Shown: one piece after another, positions 49,083 through 57,351 of the stretch
How positions within the stretch are numbered: position 1 is the first letter of the stretch
Layout: the number at the start of each line of letters is the position of its first letter
The notes under the pieces: generated by a model
Told to the model about the DNA's origin: nothing
The model's input: only the letters and a program-made list of their open reading frames with translations
Databases searched by the model: none
DNA from: Chryseobacterium camelliae
GTDB taxonomy: Bacteria > Bacteroidota > Bacteroidia > Flavobacteriales > Weeksellaceae
NCBI RefSeq assembly: GCF_002770595.1
Contig: NZ_CP022986.1
Location: 3,224,001-3,288,000 of the forward strand
Reading direction: 5' to 3'
DNA length: 64,000 nucleotides
Position numbers and translations under genes: made by a program

Positions 49083-50504
49083 TCAGCTTTTCCTGATTCT
49101 GGAAAGCAGCATGTCCTTTTCACTATAGATCAGAATACCTGCATATATAAGGAACATCAGGTTGCCGATCCAGAAATTATAATGGAATATATACATGATG
49201 AGAAAGCTGAATACCATCAGCAGTCCTATGAACAAGGTCATTTTTTTGATCCTGTAAGGGATCGGATAATATTTCTGTCCCAGCATATAGGACGTCACCA
49301 TCATGATAAAATAGGCTATGAATGTTACCCAGGCAGAGACCATAAACCCATATTTTTTCAGGAAAATAAGGTTTAGGGCGATAGTAATAATGGCACCCAG
49401 CCATGAAATCACCGTGCCCACACGCGTCCTGTCCGTTACTTTATACCAGGTGGAAAAATTATAATAGATCCCAAAGCACAGATTGGCCACTACAATGATG
49501 GGAATAATGTCAACCGCTGTCCAGTAGGTGCTGTTAGGAATCAGGATCTGTTTCAGCCATGAGATATTGGCTATGATTCCCATGGCTACTGTTGAAGCAA
49601 AGAAAGTAAAATATTCCGTTACTTTTGCATAGGTGTTTTTCGCATTCTCGTTATTCATCTGTTTGAAAAAGAATGGCTCTATCCCCATTCTGTAGGCGGT
49701 GACAAAAAGCGTCATCAGTACGGCGAGTTTGTAGCAACCCCCGTAAGCACCGGCATCTTCGCCCGGAATATACCAGATCTGTATGGCTTTGTCAAAATTT
49801 TCATTCACCATAAAAGCCAGCCCGGCAATCATGACCGGCCAGGAATACCGGACCATTTTCCTGAACAGGTCCGCAGAAAACTGCAGTCTTACCTTCATAA
49901 TGACGGGCAGAAGCAGGAGGAAACCTAAAAAGCTTGCCACCAGATTACTGTAGAACGGAAAAGAAACCTTTTCTTTCAGCCCGAATCCTTGTGAAACGTT
50001 TAGGGGGATATACAGGAATAACGCAATGGTAATCACAGTCTGGAATAAAGACTGCAATACCCTGACCAGGGAATATTTGATAGGTTTGTTGTTATACCTC
50101 AGCCATGCAAAAGGGATGACGCAGAGGTTATCAAAAAAGGCAATCCACGCAAACCAGCGGATATATTCAGGGTTGGCCGAGTACTCCAGGGTATCGGCAA
50201 TGGACTGGCTGAAAAGCAGGCAGGCCAGCAGGAAAACAGTGGAAAGCCCAAACAGGAACCAAAAAGACGTATTAAAGGTCGTTTTCTGCTGATCTTTTTC
50301 TGATGAAAACCGGAAAAATGCGGTTTCGAAGCCAAAAGACAGCATGATATTCACAAAAGAAATCAGTGCATACAGGTTTGAAAATATGGCAAAATCTCTG
50401 CTGTCGATCTGGTCGATATATAGAGGGTTAAGGATAAACAAGATGACTCTCGGCATGATGGCCCCGATTCCATAGATGATCGTCTCGTTAAGCAGTTTTT
50501 TCAA
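49083..50504 (-). CDS. Polysaccharide flippase (MATE/MOP superfamily)
   Basis: A 473-residue membrane protein with about 12-14 helices from residue 7 to the end (IYGIGAIMPRVILFILNP, ISFVNIMLSFGFETAFFRFS, and so on). It matches the Wzx/RfbX group of lipid-linked glycan flippases in the inner membrane. Helix 2 has the common FGFETAFFR segment. It is first in the envelope run; a -7 element lies upstream. The 124-nt gap to the nucleotidyltransferase shows no strong terminator. Confidence 0.85.
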   Translation of the reverse strand: MKKLLNETIIYGIGAIMPRVILFILNPLYIDQIDSRDFAIFSNLYALISFVNIMLSFGFETAFFRFSSEKDQQKTTFNTSFWFLFGLSTVFLLACLLFSQSIADTLEYSANPEYIRWFAWIAFFDNLCVIPFAWLRYNNKPIKYSLVRVLQSLFQTVITIALFLYIPLNVSQGFGLKEKVSFPFYSNLVASFLGFLLLLPVIMKVRLQFSADLFRKMVRYSWPVMIAGLAFMVNENFDKAIQIWYIPGEDAGAYGGCYKLAVLMTLFVTAYRMGIEPFFFKQMNNENAKNTYAKVTEYFTFFASTVAMGIIANISWLKQILIPNSTYWTAVDIIPIIVVANLCFGIYYNFSTWYKVTDRTRVGTVISWLGAIITIALNLIFLKKYGFMVSAWVTFIAYFIMMVTSYMLGQKYYPIPYRIKKMTLFIGLLMVFSFLIMYIFHYNFWIGNLMFLIYAGILIYSEKDMLLSRIRKS

Positions 50505-50520
50505 AATGTGAAATTTTATG

Positions 50521-50528
50521 CAAATGTA
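50521..50528 (-). promoter_or_regulatory. Probable -7 element of the flippase gene
   Basis: Minus strand TACATTTG, a full match to TAnnTTTG, 16 nt before the start. No TTG at the usual distance. Confidence 0.5.
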
Positions 50529-50581
50529 GATAATTACAAATTGATTTTTCCGGAGCCCTGTTAAAATTCATCCATAAACCT

Positions 50582-50589
50582 TACTTTTG
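50582..50589 (+). promoter_or_regulatory. Probable -7 element of dihydroorotase
   Basis: TACTTTTG, a full match to TAnnTTTG, about 136 nt before the start. The leader that would follow (50596-50725) holds a 9-nt inverted repeat, ATCAGAAGT (50610-50618) and ACTTCTGAT (50684-50692), and a double TGACTTC word. Confidence 0.45.
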
Positions 50590-50725
50590 CTTTTATCTGA
50601 ATCGCAGAGATCAGAAGTTACAAACCGGTCAGGTGCAGAGATCATATTCTCTTGTTTGAACCTCAATCGGCAGCTGACTTCTGACTTCTGATGTTCAGTT
50701 GTAAACCTCTAATTCCTCAGTAAAA

Positions 50726-52063
50726 ATGAAGACCTTAATTAAAAATGTTCAGATTGTCAATGAAGGAAAAATCTTCGGGAGCGATGTTCTGATAGATAAC
50801 GATACCATCTCGAAAGTAGACAGCGAAATCTCTGATGAGGCGGATCTTGTTATTGACGGTTCGGGTAAATACCTTTTGCCCGGGGTCATTGATGACCAGG
50901 TTCATTTCCGTGAGCCGGGCCTTACGCACAAAGGCAATATTGAATCTGAGTCCAGATCTGCAATAGCAGGCGGAGTCACCAGCTTTATTGACCAGCCCAA
51001 TACCGTGCCCAATGCTGTTACCCAGGAACTGCTGGCCGATAAATACAGTATAGCTTCGGAAAGTGCCTATGCAAATTATGGCTTTATGATGGGCGGGACC
51101 AATGATAATCTTGAAGAAGTGCTGAAAACAGACCCAAGCAATGTTCCCGGAATCAAATTGTTTTTAGGTTCTTCCACAGGCAATATGCTGGTAGACAACC
51201 CGGAAACCCTGGAACGTATTTTCAGCAATACCAAAATGCTGATTGCCGTTCATTGCGAGGACGAAGCCACCATCAGAGCGAATACGCAGCAATATATCGA
51301 TAAATATGGCCAGGATATCCCGGTGAAGTTCCATCACCTGATCAGAAGTGAGGAGGCCTGCTACAAATCTTCTTCAAAAGCCATTGAACTGGCGGAGAAA
51401 ACCGGGGCGAGGCTGCATGTCTTCCATTTGTCCACTGCGAAGGAAACTGCACTGTTCAGGAATGATATCCCTTTGAAAGATAAAAAGATCACGGCAGAAG
51501 TATGCGTGCATCACCTTACCTTTACCAACGAAGATTACGAAACCAAAGGAGCCCTGATCAAGTGGAACCCTGCGGTAAAAACACAGAAAGATAAAGACGG
51601 ATTGTGGGAAGCCCTTCTGGATGACAGGATTGATGTAATTGCTACCGACCATGCACCCCATACCTGGGAAGAAAAGCAGAACGTATACACCAAATGTCCT
51701 TCCGGAGGACCCTTGGTGCAGCATGCTCTTCCTGTAATGCTTGAAAACTATAAAAACGGAAAGATTTCCCTTGAAAAGATTGTTGAAAAAATGTGCCATA
51801 ATCCTGCCATCCTTTTCAGGATTTCCAAAAGAGGTTTCGTAAGGGAAGGCTACAAGGCCGATCTGGTGCTGGTTGATCTTAATGACCCGTGGACGGTTGC
51901 CAAGGAAAACCTCTTATACCATTGCGGATGGAGCCCTCTTGAAGGGATGGAGCTGCATTCAAAAATCACCCACACTTTTGTCAATGGACATCTGGCGTAT
52001 GATGAGGGTAAAATCAATGAACAGAAATTCGGGGAGCGATTGCTTTTTGAGGTTCAGGAATAA
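50726..52063 (+). CDS. pyrC: Dihydroorotase (PyrC)
   Basis: A 445-residue amidohydrolase that closes carbamoyl aspartate to dihydroorotate in pyrimidine synthesis. Metal-site motifs: DDQVHFREPG, GIKLFLGSSTG (the carboxylated Lys), the His pair in HCEDEAT and HVFHLSTA, and ATDHAPH. The length and DQVHFREPG form point to the type I (larger) class, close to allantoinases. No other pyrimidine gene is near. A terminator follows. Confidence 0.9.
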   Translation: MKTLIKNVQIVNEGKIFGSDVLIDNDTISKVDSEISDEADLVIDGSGKYLLPGVIDDQVHFREPGLTHKGNIESESRSAIAGGVTSFIDQPNTVPNAVTQELLADKYSIASESAYANYGFMMGGTNDNLEEVLKTDPSNVPGIKLFLGSSTGNMLVDNPETLERIFSNTKMLIAVHCEDEATIRANTQQYIDKYGQDIPVKFHHLIRSEEACYKSSSKAIELAEKTGARLHVFHLSTAKETALFRNDIPLKDKKITAEVCVHHLTFTNEDYETKGALIKWNPAVKTQKDKDGLWEALLDDRIDVIATDHAPHTWEEKQNVYTKCPSGGPLVQHALPVMLENYKNGKISLEKIVEKMCHNPAILFRISKRGFVREGYKADLVLVDLNDPWTVAKENLLYHCGWSPLEGMELHSKITHTFVNGHLAYDEGKINEQKFGERLLFEVQE

Positions 52064-52091
52064 AAAAAAGACTGCCACGGCAGTCTTTTTT
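52064..52091. terminator. Bidirectional terminator between pyrC and the azoreductase gene
   Basis: A perfect 13-bp stem with 2-nt loop (52064-52076 with 52079-52091) and A/T tracts on both sides. The same GACTGCC core is used at 53271-53298. Confidence 0.92.
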
Positions 52092-52164
52092 GCTTTATTT
52101 TCAGCAGATTAGCATACAGCTCATAATCAGAAATTTTATAATAGGCTCTATTATAAGATATTTA

Positions 52165-52767
52165 TCAACCAATTACAATGCTTTGGATTCCTTTTTCCAG
52201 AGCTGTATCCTGGAGTTGAGGAAGACTAAGGCCTTCTGCCCGGACAATAGTGATATCAGTGATGCCTATGAAGCCGAGCACGCTCTTTAAATAAGGAACA
52301 ACAAAATCATATGACTGATAATCGCCTTCTGAAAAAATAGAGCCGCTGGTTACTGCGATATAAGCCTTTTTATTTTTAACCAGACCTTCAAAACCATTTT
52401 CAGAATAGCGGAATGTCATTCCACCCCTTGCAATATGATCAATATAAGCTTTTAAGACTGAAGGAATGCCGAAATTGTAGATAGGAACACTGATCACAAT
52501 AATATCAGAGGCCTGAAGTTGTTCAATAGCATCATCTGAACGTTTGACCGCTTTATTTTGCTCATCTGTTCTGTTTTCTGCCGGAATAAACCAGGCTTCA
52601 ACCTGTTCTTCACCCAGGTGCGGGAAAGGGTTTTTCAATAAATCCAGTGTGGTTACCGAATGTTCCGGATAGATATTCTGTAATTTTTCTTCTATAGCAT
52701 TGCCTAATATTCTGCTTGAAGACCCCTGAATCCTTGAACTCGAACTGATGTGGAGTATGTTTTTCAT
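52165..52767 (-). CDS. FMN-dependent NADH-azoreductase-like flavodoxin-fold oxidoreductase
   Basis: A 200-residue cytoplasmic protein. The FMN phosphate loop is ISSSSRIQGSSSR (residues about 7-19), the flavin-ring site VPIYNFGIPSVLKAYIDHI (about 95-113), and VTSGSIFSEGD follows. This matches the AzoR family, which reduces quinones and azo or nitro compounds with NADH. It is divergent from an HxlR-type regulator gene with 110 nt between them, a common pair in which the regulator responds to reactive electrophiles (inference). Confidence 0.88.
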   Translation of the reverse strand: MKNILHISSSSRIQGSSSRILGNAIEEKLQNIYPEHSVTTLDLLKNPFPHLGEEQVEAWFIPAENRTDEQNKAVKRSDDAIEQLQASDIIVISVPIYNFGIPSVLKAYIDHIARGGMTFRYSENGFEGLVKNKKAYIAVTSGSIFSEGDYQSYDFVVPYLKSVLGFIGITDITIVRAEGLSLPQLQDTALEKGIQSIVIG

Positions 52768-52793
52768 TTTTTAATACATTAAAGTTTCTTCAG

Positions 52794-52801
52794 CAAAATT
52801 A
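52794..52801 (-). promoter_or_regulatory. Probable -7 element of the azoreductase gene
   Basis: Minus strand TAATTTTG, a full match to TAnnTTTG, 26 nt before the start. A TTG lies 15 nt upstream, closer than usual. Confidence 0.45.
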
Positions 52802-52821
52802 TGTACTTTAGCTTATCAAAA

Positions 52822-52853
52822 GTTAGTAGTATACCATAGGTTAGCAGTAACCT
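52822..52853. promoter_or_regulatory. Candidate HxlR operator
   Basis: Direct repeat GTTAGTAGTA (52822-52831) and GTTAGCAGTA (52840-52849), 18 bp apart. The second copy lies in an exact inverted repeat AGGTTA-GCAG-TAACCT (52838-52853). Both sit in the divergent promoter region, where a dimeric regulator would bind. Confidence 0.5.
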
Positions 52854-52877
52854 TTTTGTTAGTTTATCAATAGTGAT

Positions 52878-53243
52878 ATGGAAAATGAAGAAACAATCTG
52901 CAGAGGAAGCTGCAGTGAAAACCTTTCTGCCGTTGAAGATGCCATTTATGTTATCGGCGGGAAATGGAAACTGAAAATCATCATAGTATTGCAGGAATTC
53001 GGAAATGTCCGTTTTAATGAACTGCAGAGAACCATAAGCGGAATTTCTGCAAGAGTCCTGTCCAATGAACTGAAGGATCTGGAACTGAACGGATTTGTGA
53101 AACGGATCGTACACAGTGAACAGATGCCGGTTCTGGTGGAATATATTTCTACAGATTACAGCAGAACGCTGAAGCCTGTAATCAGGTCACTTTCAGAATG
53201 GGGAAAAACCCATAAACAGAATATTAAGGCAGACGCTTTTTAG
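52878..53243 (+). CDS. HxlR family transcriptional regulator
   Basis: A 121-residue DNA-binding protein. The HxlR winged helix shows as VIGGKWKLKIIIVLQE (residues about 25-40), RFNELQRTISGISARVLSNELKDLELNGFVKR and the wing ending VEYISTDYSRTLKPVI. Two cysteines near the start (ICRGSC, residues 8 and 12) are the usual sensing Cys of many HxlR proteins. It lies divergent from the azoreductase gene and probably controls it and itself. Confidence 0.92.
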   Translation: MENEETICRGSCSENLSAVEDAIYVIGGKWKLKIIIVLQEFGNVRFNELQRTISGISARVLSNELKDLELNGFVKRIVHSEQMPVLVEYISTDYSRTLKPVIRSLSEWGKTHKQNIKADAF

Positions 53244-53270
53244 GCACTGTAAAAGTGGTTTTCGATGATA

Positions 53271-53301
53271 AAAAAGACTGCCATACAGCAGTCTTTTTTT
53301 T
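53271..53301. terminator. Bidirectional terminator between the HxlR gene and the GH92 gene
   Basis: An 11-bp stem (53271-53281 with 53288-53298), 6-nt loop and A/T tracts on both sides. Confidence 0.9.
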
Positions 53302-53325
53302 GATCATATATCAGGAAATAGATGG

Positions 53326-55620
53326 TTACTTCGCTTTTGCGCTCATATAAAAGCTCAGCGTACCTCCTTTCATGATATCGGAATGCCTGAGCGTAAAATC
53401 TTTTATTTCCTTTCCGTTCAGGAGAATTTTTTTTACATATACATTTTCCTGACTTTGGCCCAGAGCTTCGATGCTGAATGTTTTCCCGTTTTCTAAATTC
53501 AGAACGGCAGAATCAACAGCAGGGCTTCCGAGAGCATAATCCTCGGATCCTGGAGTAACAGGATAGAAGCCTAATGAGCTCAGGATATACCAGGCACTCA
53601 TCTGTCCGGTGTCATCATTGCCTCCCAATCCGTCTGGAGTAGCCTTATACTGCATATTTAAAATCCTTCTCACCTGAGCCTGGGTTTTCCAGGGCTGCCC
53701 GGCCCAATTATAAAGGTAGGCAACATGATGGGCCGGTTCATTCCCGTGGACATAACCACCGATGATCCCTTCACGGGTAATATCTTCCGTATCAGCGAAA
53801 AATTCGTCCGGAAGGTGCATGGTAAACAGCTCATCCAGTCTTGAAGCAAACTTTTTCTTTCCGCCCATAATTTTAATGAGTTCTTCCGGATTCTGAGGGA
53901 CAAAAAAACTGTAATTCCAGGAGTTCCCTTCAATGAAACCCTGCCCGTGGGTACTTAGTGCATTGAAATCTGCCTTAAAGCTTCCATCCTGTAATCGGGG
54001 CCGCATAAAGCCTGTACTTTTGTCGAAATTGTTTTTCCAGTTCTCTGATCTTCTGATAAACCGATTATAGACTTCAGTTTCTCCTAAATGCTTGGCCAGA
54101 TGTGCGATGGCCCAGTCATCATACGCATATTCCAGGGTATTGGACACTGAGGTTCCGTTTTTTTCGGCAGGAATATAGCCTTTGTCAATATAATATCCGA
54201 TGCCTTCATAATCCCTTTTATCAGCAGTTTCTACACAGGCTTTCAGGGCCTCATGCGGATCACCGGAATAATTGCCTTTAATGATGGCATCAGCCACTAC
54301 GCTGACACTATGATAGCCACTCATGCACCAGTTATCGTTGGCATAATGCGACCAGATCGGAAGCATCTTCATGGAAAACTGGCGGTAATGGGCCATCATA
54401 GACTGCACCATATCATTATTTCTTTTCGGCTGGATGATGTTAAAGAACGGATGGAGGGCCCGGTAGGTGTCCCAGATCGAAAATGTGGTGTAATTCGTGA
54501 ATGTGCCGGCCTTGTGAATGTTCTGGTCCAGGCCTTTATATTCACCGTTAACATCCATATACGTGGTAGGATTGATGAATGTATGATACATGGCTGTGTA
54601 AAAACTAATCTTGGTATCCTCGGAACCCCGGATGGCAATTTTGCCAAGCTCCTTATCCCATTGTTCCTGAGCCTGTTCTTTTATCTGGTCGAAAGAAAGG
54701 TTTCCGGTTTCCTTTTCTAAATTTTCCAGGGCGTTGGCCTGGCTGACAGGCGAAATGGCTAGCCTGATTTCGATAGGTTCATTTTCAGAGGTCGTGAAAT
54801 CAAAATACATCTTGATGTTTTTGCCGGCGATTTCCGGGAAATTTCTGGTCTGGTCGAATTTCCTCCAGAATCCATTGTATACCTGTTTTCCGTCGTAGTT
54901 TTTCTGTCCGTAGGATTTGAACGGCTTGGAAAATTTCATGGCAAAATAAACGGTTCTTGTTCTTGCCCAGCCATTAGTCTGGCGGTATCCTGTTACGGTT
55001 GTATTATTTTCCACACGGGCATAGGTCCAGATATTTTTTCCGTCATAATTGTATATTCCTGCCATCAGGTCAAAAATAATATGGGCCTGGTCAGACTTTG
55101 GGAAGGTGTAACGGTGAACGCCGGTTCTCGTTGTAGCTGTCAGTTCTGCCAGGATGTGGTCATCGTCCAGCTGTACCCGGTAATACCCTGCTTCCGCTTT
55201 TTCGTTCTGATGCGAAAACCTGCTCCGGTACCCTTTTTCGGGATCAGATGCCGTACCGGGATTCAGTTGCAGCGGTCCGGTGGTCGGCATGATCAGGAAA
55301 TCCCCGAGATCAGAATGGCCGGTTCCGCTGAAATGCGTAGCACTGAAGCCTACAATCGTCTTATCTTCATACCGGTATCCAGCGCAGTATTTATAAACGT
55401 CGCCGTTGTATTTTCCGTTGACGGCATAAGACAAAGTATCCGTTTCCGGGCTTAGCTGAACAGCCCCGAACGGGACGGTTGCACCGGGATAGGTATGGCC
55501 CATTTTTTCGGTTCCGATCAGCGGATTGACATAATAAACGGGTCTTTCAGGTTGCTGGGATTTATAATATGAAATGAAATTTATAAAAATCAGTAAAAAA
55601 TAAATTTTATGATGTTTCAT
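53326..55620 (-). CDS. GH92 alpha-mannosidase, exported
   Basis: A 764-residue protein with a signal peptide (1-21). The N-terminal beta-sandwich begins YVNPLIGTEKMGHTYPGATVPFG and GFSATHFSGTG. The (alpha/alpha)6 part holds YHTFINPTTYMD, the HGNEPAHHVAYLY site and GGNDDTGQMSAWYILSSLGF, which supply the calcium-binding and catalytic acids of GH92. The family uses calcium and removes alpha-mannose from host or yeast glycans in the periplasm. It stands alone, without the SusC/SusD pair often found near GH92. Confidence 0.93.
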   Translation of the reverse strand: MKHHKIYFLLIFINFISYYKSQQPERPVYYVNPLIGTEKMGHTYPGATVPFGAVQLSPETDTLSYAVNGKYNGDVYKYCAGYRYEDKTIVGFSATHFSGTGHSDLGDFLIMPTTGPLQLNPGTASDPEKGYRSRFSHQNEKAEAGYYRVQLDDDHILAELTATTRTGVHRYTFPKSDQAHIIFDLMAGIYNYDGKNIWTYARVENNTTVTGYRQTNGWARTRTVYFAMKFSKPFKSYGQKNYDGKQVYNGFWRKFDQTRNFPEIAGKNIKMYFDFTTSENEPIEIRLAISPVSQANALENLEKETGNLSFDQIKEQAQEQWDKELGKIAIRGSEDTKISFYTAMYHTFINPTTYMDVNGEYKGLDQNIHKAGTFTNYTTFSIWDTYRALHPFFNIIQPKRNNDMVQSMMAHYRQFSMKMLPIWSHYANDNWCMSGYHSVSVVADAIIKGNYSGDPHEALKACVETADKRDYEGIGYYIDKGYIPAEKNGTSVSNTLEYAYDDWAIAHLAKHLGETEVYNRFIRRSENWKNNFDKSTGFMRPRLQDGSFKADFNALSTHGQGFIEGNSWNYSFFVPQNPEELIKIMGGKKKFASRLDELFTMHLPDEFFADTEDITREGIIGGYVHGNEPAHHVAYLYNWAGQPWKTQAQVRRILNMQYKATPDGLGGNDDTGQMSAWYILSSLGFYPVTPGSEDYALGSPAVDSAVLNLENGKTFSIEALGQSQENVYVKKILLNGKEIKDFTLRHSDIMKGGTLSFYMSAKAK

Positions 55621-55730
55621 TGGTGAATAAAATTTTAAAAGCTAAAAATAGCTAAAAATAAATCAACAATGATGATTCCTGCTCAGAAAGCAGTCCCGGT
55701 GAATGCGCATCACTCTTTTCAGACAAGAAT

Positions 55731-57347
55731 TTAACGGTGAGAAATAATAATTTTCTTACCGATCTCGGTTTGCCCTGTCTTCAGTTTTAAAATATAATTT
55801 CCTTCTGTAACGGCGGAAACATTGATCTCGAGCCGGTTGGAAATCAGCTTCTCTGTTTGCTGAAGAATAATCCTTCCGCTCATATCTAAGATCTGGTATT
55901 GTATATTATTTTCCTTTCTTTGTTCAAAATCAACGTAAATATACTGGCTTGCCGGAACCGGATAAACCTTTATTCCCTGATCTGAAATGACCTCTGATGT
56001 TCCAAGGTTACTGCAAACCGTGCTTGCTTTCTGCGCTCCGGTAATCACATCCACCTTCTGGCTTCCTGTAACGTAATAATCAAGTTCGGAAGTAATCATC
56101 AGGCTGGTGGTCGCTCCAAGCCAGTCCTGCAGCAGCGAAGCGAAAATCTGCCGGTAATCATACCTTCTCTGGTTCTGGTTGTAATAAAAGCTGGTCTGAT
56201 TGGTAAATACAGGATGATCTCCTAAAATTCCTGCCGCTGCAGCATTACCGATCACAAAAAACGGGGCCAGGTCCCCATGATCTGTTCCCGTACTTCCATT
56301 TTCCCGTACCTGCCTTCCGAATTCGCTGAATGTAACGGTCATTATCTTGTCTGCAATGCCGAGCTGCTGGATATCTGCCTGGAAGGCTGCAACAGAACCG
56401 GCAATATCCCCAAGGAGATTGGCATGCGTACCCAGATGAGGGCTTCCTGACTGTACCTGATTCACGTGGGTGTCGAATCCGCTTAGGTTAACCTGGAAAA
56501 TTTTGGTTTTGCTTCCCCCTTTGATCATTCTGGCAACGGTTTTCAGCTGTTTTGCCAAAGAAGAGTTAGGATATGCTGCAGCAGAATTATTTCCGGCATT
56601 GAAGACCTGCATTACACGGTCATAATAAGCATCCATACTTGCTGCAATACTCTTTACATAGGCCAAAAGGTCATTATACTCTGAAGTAACCAGCTTTAAG
56701 GTGCTGAAAATGCTGGATTGGAAGCCGGTAAGGTTATACTCAATGTTTTTTTCCGTTGTATGCTCATAGAACAGGCATGGATTAAGATTTCCCATCTGTA
56801 TGGCAAGCGGATCCGGGTTGAGAGTCGTCGGGTTTCCTGCAAGACCCGGATACAGCGAGCCCAGAAACCGGCCGAATATTCCATCCAGGAGATCAGAATT
56901 GACACTGCCGTCCTTACCTGCAAACATAAGGTTTTCTGATCTGAAGTGTGAGTAGTTGGGGTTTGGATATCCCACTCCGTTCATAAGCAGGAGTTTGCCG
57001 GAATCATAAAGGCTTTTAAAGCCGGTCATTGAAGGATTCAGGCCGACAAGTTTACCGGAAGCTACTGTACTGTCCAGCGGAATATAGCTTCCGGTCCCTG
57101 TACTGGCAATCTTAATGTTTGGCCTCAGCGCAGCATAGGTGCTGTACTGGCTTATAGGAATCACGGTATTGAGCCCGTCATTGGCACCGGCCAGCCTGAG
57201 AATAACCAAAACCCTGTCATTAACAGTATCGCAGCTGAGCTGCAGATCCAGAAACTGGTTCATAAACCTTGAAGGCATACCATTGAGATAAAACGGTGCA
57301 CCAATACCTCCGAGAGAAACTAATCTTAAAAAATCTTTTCTGTTCAT
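55731..57347 (-). CDS. DUF1501 protein with T9SS type A sorting domain
   Basis: A 538-residue protein. The start MNRKDFLRLVSLGGIGAPF is a Tat-like lead with only one Arg and a Lys. The main domain (VLVILRLAGANDGLNTVIP, NPNYSHFRSENLMFAG, TFSEFGRQVRENGSTGTDHGDL) is DUF1501, of the sulfatase/alkaline-phosphatase fold. The last about 80 residues (KVYPVPASQYIYVDF, ILDMSGRIILQQ, GNYILKLKTGQTE) are a T9SS type A domain. It follows the DUF1800 gene by 4 nt. The pair is common in Bacteroidota and related phyla; substrate unknown. Confidence 0.88.
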   Translation of the reverse strand: MNRKDFLRLVSLGGIGAPFYLNGMPSRFMNQFLDLQLSCDTVNDRVLVILRLAGANDGLNTVIPISQYSTYAALRPNIKIASTGTGSYIPLDSTVASGKLVGLNPSMTGFKSLYDSGKLLLMNGVGYPNPNYSHFRSENLMFAGKDGSVNSDLLDGIFGRFLGSLYPGLAGNPTTLNPDPLAIQMGNLNPCLFYEHTTEKNIEYNLTGFQSSIFSTLKLVTSEYNDLLAYVKSIAASMDAYYDRVMQVFNAGNNSAAAYPNSSLAKQLKTVARMIKGGSKTKIFQVNLSGFDTHVNQVQSGSPHLGTHANLLGDIAGSVAAFQADIQQLGIADKIMTVTFSEFGRQVRENGSTGTDHGDLAPFFVIGNAAAAGILGDHPVFTNQTSFYYNQNQRRYDYRQIFASLLQDWLGATTSLMITSELDYYVTGSQKVDVITGAQKASTVCSNLGTSEVISDQGIKVYPVPASQYIYVDFEQRKENNIQYQILDMSGRIILQQTEKLISNRLEINVSAVTEGNYILKLKTGQTEIGKKIIISHR

Positions 57348-57351
57348 GGTC

